Positions 61,356 through 64,000 of a DNA stretch of 64,000 nt are shown here, piece after piece (position 1 is the stretch's first letter; every line of letters starts with the position of its first letter). Origin of the DNA: Enemella evansiae (GTDB lineage: Bacteria; Actinomycetota; Actinomycetes; Propionibacteriales; Propionibacteriaceae); assembly GCF_002250705.1 (NCBI RefSeq), contig NZ_NMVP01000001.1, positions 186,001 through 250,000 of the forward strand. The letters run 5' to 3'. Below the pieces are notes generated by a model, which was given only the letters and a program-made list of their open reading frames with translations, did no database searches and was not told the DNA's origin. The position numbers and the translations under genes are program-made.

Positions 61356-62738
61356 ATGACAGCGAATCGAGTGCACACCCTCCTGCCGCCCTATCTGCTC
61401 GAGAATCTCGCCCAGCGGGCCGACGGGCCCACCGCCGAGCGGGCCCGCGCCACCCTGGCCATCGACGCCGGATTCCGCGGTGCCCGGGCCCGGGCCGGCG
61501 CCCGGCCGACGGCCACCACCCGCCGCTCCGCGACCACCCCCAAGGGGCCCAGGCGCACCATCTCCGACGCCCAGAACACCGAGACCCTGCCGGGGGAGAC
61601 CGTGCGCACCGAGGGGGCGCCCGCCACCGGCGACGCCGCCGTCGACGAGGCCTACGACGGGTTCGGCGTCACCTGGCGGTTGTACGCCGAGGCGTACGCC
61701 CGGGACTCGCTGGACGGCAACGGGCTGCCCCTGCTCGGCACCGTGCACTACGGCCAGGACTACGACAACGCCTTCTGGGACGGCACCCAGATGGTGTTCG
61801 GCGACGGCGACGGGGAGCTGTTCAACCGGTTCACCGTGAGCCTCGATGTGATCGGCCACGAGCTCACCCACGGCGTCATCGAGCACACCGCCAACCTGAC
61901 CTACCAGGGCCAGTCCGGTGCGCTGAACGAGTCGATCGCCGATGTCTTCGGCATCCAGGTCAAGCAGTTCCTGGCCGGGCAGACCGCCGAACAGTCGGAC
62001 TGGTTGATCGGCGCCGGGTTGTTCACCGCCAAGGTGAAGGGCCGGGCGCTGCGCTCGATGCGCGAACCGGGCACCGCCTACGACGACCCGACGCTGGGCA
62101 AGGACCCGCAGGTGGGCGACTTCGCCGACTATGTCGAGACCACCGAGGACAACGGCGGGGTGCACATCAACTCCGGTATCCCGAACCGGGCCTTCTGCCT
62201 CACCGCGTTGGCGCTCGGCGGCCGCTCCTGGGAGGCCGCCGGTCAGGTCTGGTACGCGGTGCTCACCGGCGGGAAGGTTCCCACGGACTGCGATTTCGCG
62301 ACCTTCGCCGCCCTCACCATCGCCGAGGCCGAGGCCCGCGACGTGCGCACCGCGGCCGCGGTCACCGACGCCTGGCAGCAGGTCGGCGTCACCCCGGCGA
62401 CCACCCCGGCACCGGCCCCCGGCACCCCCGAGCGGCCGGCCCCCAGCCCGACGGTCGACCCGCGGACCCGGATCGAGGTCAGCCGCAGCGGCGGCATCAC
62501 CGGCCGGCAGCAGCGCCGCGAGGTGCGCCTGGACGACCTGCCGGGCTCCGACGGCGAACGCTGGCAGCAGCTGCTCGCCGGTGACCAGCTGCGGCAGCTG
62601 GCCGACCGGCCGGCCACCGGTGCCGACCGCTACGTCTACGGGTTGCGCTGCCCGGATGCCGATGTGGATCTGAGCATCCCCGAGCCCGACCTGCCCGATC
62701 AGGTGCAGCAGTTGTTCCGGCGCACCCTGGAGGGCTGA
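61356..62738 (+). CDS. M4 (thermolysin/protealysin-type) metalloprotease with emfourin-like C-terminal domain
   Basis: A 460-residue protein without a recognisable signal peptide, as in protealysin-like M4 enzymes. A short propeptide (residues 1-70, LLPPYLLENLAQ) precedes the peptidase: DNAFWDGTQMVFGDGDG, VIGHELTHGVIEHTANL (zinc His pair and Glu, about residue 168), ALNESIADVFGIQ (third zinc ligand Glu), and the active-site His in VHINSGIPNRAFCL. After a Pro/Thr linker (about 350-370) come 90 residues (IEVSRSGGITGRQQRREVRL then DDLPGSDGERWQQLLAGDQL) that match the pattern of emfourin, the protealysin inhibitor family. GGAGG precedes the ATG by 1 base, with the better ribosome site inside. Confidence 0.87.
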   Translation: MTANRVHTLLPPYLLENLAQRADGPTAERARATLAIDAGFRGARARAGARPTATTRRSATTPKGPRRTISDAQNTETLPGETVRTEGAPATGDAAVDEAYDGFGVTWRLYAEAYARDSLDGNGLPLLGTVHYGQDYDNAFWDGTQMVFGDGDGELFNRFTVSLDVIGHELTHGVIEHTANLTYQGQSGALNESIADVFGIQVKQFLAGQTAEQSDWLIGAGLFTAKVKGRALRSMREPGTAYDDPTLGKDPQVGDFADYVETTEDNGGVHINSGIPNRAFCLTALALGGRSWEAAGQVWYAVLTGGKVPTDCDFATFAALTIAEAEARDVRTAAAVTDAWQQVGVTPATTPAPAPGTPERPAPSPTVDPRTRIEVSRSGGITGRQQRREVRLDDLPGSDGERWQQLLAGDQLRQLADRPATGADRYVYGLRCPDADVDLSIPEPDLPDQVQQLFRRTLEG

Positions 62739-62750
62739 GGGCTCGCGGTC

Positions 62751-62762
62751 CGAACGCGTTCG
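62751..62762. promoter_or_regulatory. Palindrome in the pheS promoter region
   Basis: CGAACGCGTTCG, perfect 12-bp symmetry with a central CG. It lies about 20 bases before the TAGACT -10 box, that is around the -35 site. Could be a repressor operator. Confidence 0.35.
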
Positions 62763-62782
62763 CGCGGGCGGTGCGGACTTCC

Positions 62783-62788
62783 TAGACT
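62783..62788 (+). promoter_or_regulatory. -10 box of pheS-pheT
   Basis: TAGACT gives a short leader of about 45 bases; AGGGGAG precedes the ATG at 62839. Confidence 0.5.
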
Positions 62789-62838
62789 GACCCCCGGCAG
62801 GGAGAAGGACTGCCGCACCGCCGAGCCGAGGGGAGCCC

Positions 62839-63915
62839 ATGTCCGGGCCGAACACCAACTTCGATCCAGTCCAGGTGACACCGCTGAACGCCGACCAGGT
62901 CGACGGCTTCGTCACCGAGGCCCTCGCCGCCTTCGCTGCCGCGACCAGCAGCGCGGAGTTGAAGCAGGCCCGGATCGAACACACCGGCGAGCGGTCCCCA
63001 CTGGCCCTGGCCAACCGCGAGATCGGTGCGCTGCCGCCGCAGGCCCGCAAGGATGCCGGCAAGCGCGTCGGCCAGGCCCGCGGCCGGGTCAACCAGGCGC
63101 TCAAGGCCCGTGAGCAGGAGGTGAGCGCCGCCGAACTCGAGCAGCGGCTGGCCGCCGAGACCGTCGACGTCAGCCTGCCGGTCGAGCTCACCCCGCGCGG
63201 CGCGATCCACCCGATCACCGGGATGATGGACATCGTCTCCGACGTCTTCCTCGACATGGGCTGGGAGATCGCCGAGGGCCCGGAGGCCGAGTCTGAGTGG
63301 CTCAACTTCGACGCGCTGAACTTCCCGCCCGACCATCCCGCGCGCTACCTCCAGGACACGCTGTTCCTCGACCCGCCGCAGAACCACCTGGTGATGCGCA
63401 CCCACACCTCACCGGTGCAGATCCGCGCCCTGCTGGAGCGGGAGCTGCCGGTCTACATCGCCTGCCCGGGCAAGGTCTACCGGGCCGACGAGTTCGACGC
63501 CACCCATCTGCCGGTCTTCCATCAGGTGGAGGGTCTGGTGGTGGACAAGGGCATCTCGATGGCCGATCTGAAGGGGACCCTGGACCACCTCGCGAAGGCG
63601 CTCTTCGGACCGGAGGTGGAGACCCGGTTCCGGCCGCACTTTTTCCCGTTCACCGAACCGAGCGCCGAGGTCGACATCAAGTTCAACCTGGCCGGTGCCG
63701 GGGACGCCGACGGCTGGATCGAGTGGGGTGGCTGCGGCGTGGTGAACCCGCGGGTGCTGATCGCCTGCGGCATCGACCCCGAGGTCTATTCCGGTTTCGC
63801 GTTCGGCATGGGCATCGATCGGGCGGTGATGTTCCGCAATGGCGCCACCGACCTGCGCGACATGGTCGAGGGCGACGTGCGGTTCTCCCGGTCCCTGATC
63901 GGCGAGGCCCGATGA
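62839..63915 (+). CDS. pheS: Phenylalanyl-tRNA synthetase alpha subunit
   Basis: A 358-residue catalytic subunit of the heterotetrameric enzyme. The N-terminal coiled-coil (LKQARIEHTGERSPLALANR, then RKDAGKRVGQARGRVNQALK) is followed by class II motifs: AIHPITGMMDIVSDVFLDMG (motif 1 region), THTSPVQIRALLERELPVYI and YRADEFDATHLPVFHQVEGL (motif 2), and AFGMGIDRAVMFRNGATDLR (motif 3). It charges tRNA-Phe. AGGGGAG gives the ribosome site. Followed by pheT after 46 bases. Confidence 0.96.
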   Translation: MSGPNTNFDPVQVTPLNADQVDGFVTEALAAFAAATSSAELKQARIEHTGERSPLALANREIGALPPQARKDAGKRVGQARGRVNQALKAREQEVSAAELEQRLAAETVDVSLPVELTPRGAIHPITGMMDIVSDVFLDMGWEIAEGPEAESEWLNFDALNFPPDHPARYLQDTLFLDPPQNHLVMRTHTSPVQIRALLERELPVYIACPGKVYRADEFDATHLPVFHQVEGLVVDKGISMADLKGTLDHLAKALFGPEVETRFRPHFFPFTEPSAEVDIKFNLAGAGDADGWIEWGGCGVVNPRVLIACGIDPEVYSGFAFGMGIDRAVMFRNGATDLRDMVEGDVRFSRSLIGEAR

Positions 63916-63961
63916 CGCCCCGTCGCCACCACCCGCTCCACCAGATCAAAGGAATCGTTCG

Positions 63962-64000
63962 ATGAAGGCCCCGCTGTCCTGGCTGCGTGAGTACGCCGAA
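63962..64000 (+). CDS. pheT: Phenylalanyl-tRNA synthetase beta subunit, first 13 codons
   Basis: The window ends inside this gene. The start MKAPLSWLREYAE is the standard N-terminus of PheT, and the place after pheS is universal. AAAGGA lies 10 bases before the ATG. Confidence 0.9.
   Translation, partial: MKAPLSWLREYAE

Overview
The window is a gene-dense stretch of a high-GC (roughly 70 % by eye) actinobacterial chromosome. The lineage call is an inference from content: mycothiol ligase MshC beside the DUF3090/SCO1664/phosphomutase trio, DUF2469, rpsP with a long acidic tail, many GTGA/ATGA stop-start overlaps and many leaderless promoters. The fused oligopeptide-transport, sdhCAB and class II fumarase content fits Propionibacteriales (Propionibacteriaceae-like), but no rRNA is present to prove it. 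Nothing looks like a prophage, ICE, CRISPR array or intact IS element.

Layout. 1-6.5 kb: end of nadE, an RraA-like gene, a DUF4253 protein, two TetR-regulated divergent units (VOC protein; alpha/beta hydrolase + ABC exporter whose ATPase carries a 3' frameshift at a perfect 26-bp palindrome). 6.7-25.8 kb: the conserved translation/export locus rpsP-khpA-rimM-trmD-rplS-lepB-rnhB-DUF2469, split by a five-gene dipeptide ABC transporter operon and by a second solute-binding protein, a deacetylase lipoprotein and sdhCAB. 25.9-29.6 kb: yraN-comM-dprA DNA-processing operon with DnaA-box-like sites upstream. 29.6-40.9 kb: accessory metabolism and surface genes (LGFP-repeat amidase, MarR/MFS pair, GH3 beta-glucosidase, RidA, WYL regulator, DUF418-like membrane protein), then fumC and tRNA-Leu(GAG). 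41-46.4 kb: dehydrogenase, M20 peptidase, DUF5703, NiCoT-like transporter, aldo-keto reductase, uppP. 46.6-53.4 kb: mycothiol cluster running into hisE-hisG. 53.4-57.6 kb: small membrane proteins, an AbiEi/DUF559-like gene bracketed by two nearly identical 69-bp stem-loop repeats, an MFS exporter and an SseB-like protein. 57.6-64 kb: infC (ATC start)-rpmI-rplT-rRNA/tRNA methyltransferase, MscS channel, an M4 metalloprotease whose C-terminus resembles the emfourin inhibitor family, and pheS-pheT.

The strongest unlabelled structure is a family of four interspersed intergenic palindromes, each exactly 76 bp with 16-bp terminal inverted repeats (13524, 21931, 34083, 40672). The second is the pair of 69-bp repeats around the AbiEi-like gene. 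Other notable signals are the frameshift/palindrome, the protease-inhibitor fusion, twin operator boxes of a TetR regulator, a stabilising hairpin behind the peptide-binding protein gene, and strong over-representation of GGCGTAC/GTACGCC.
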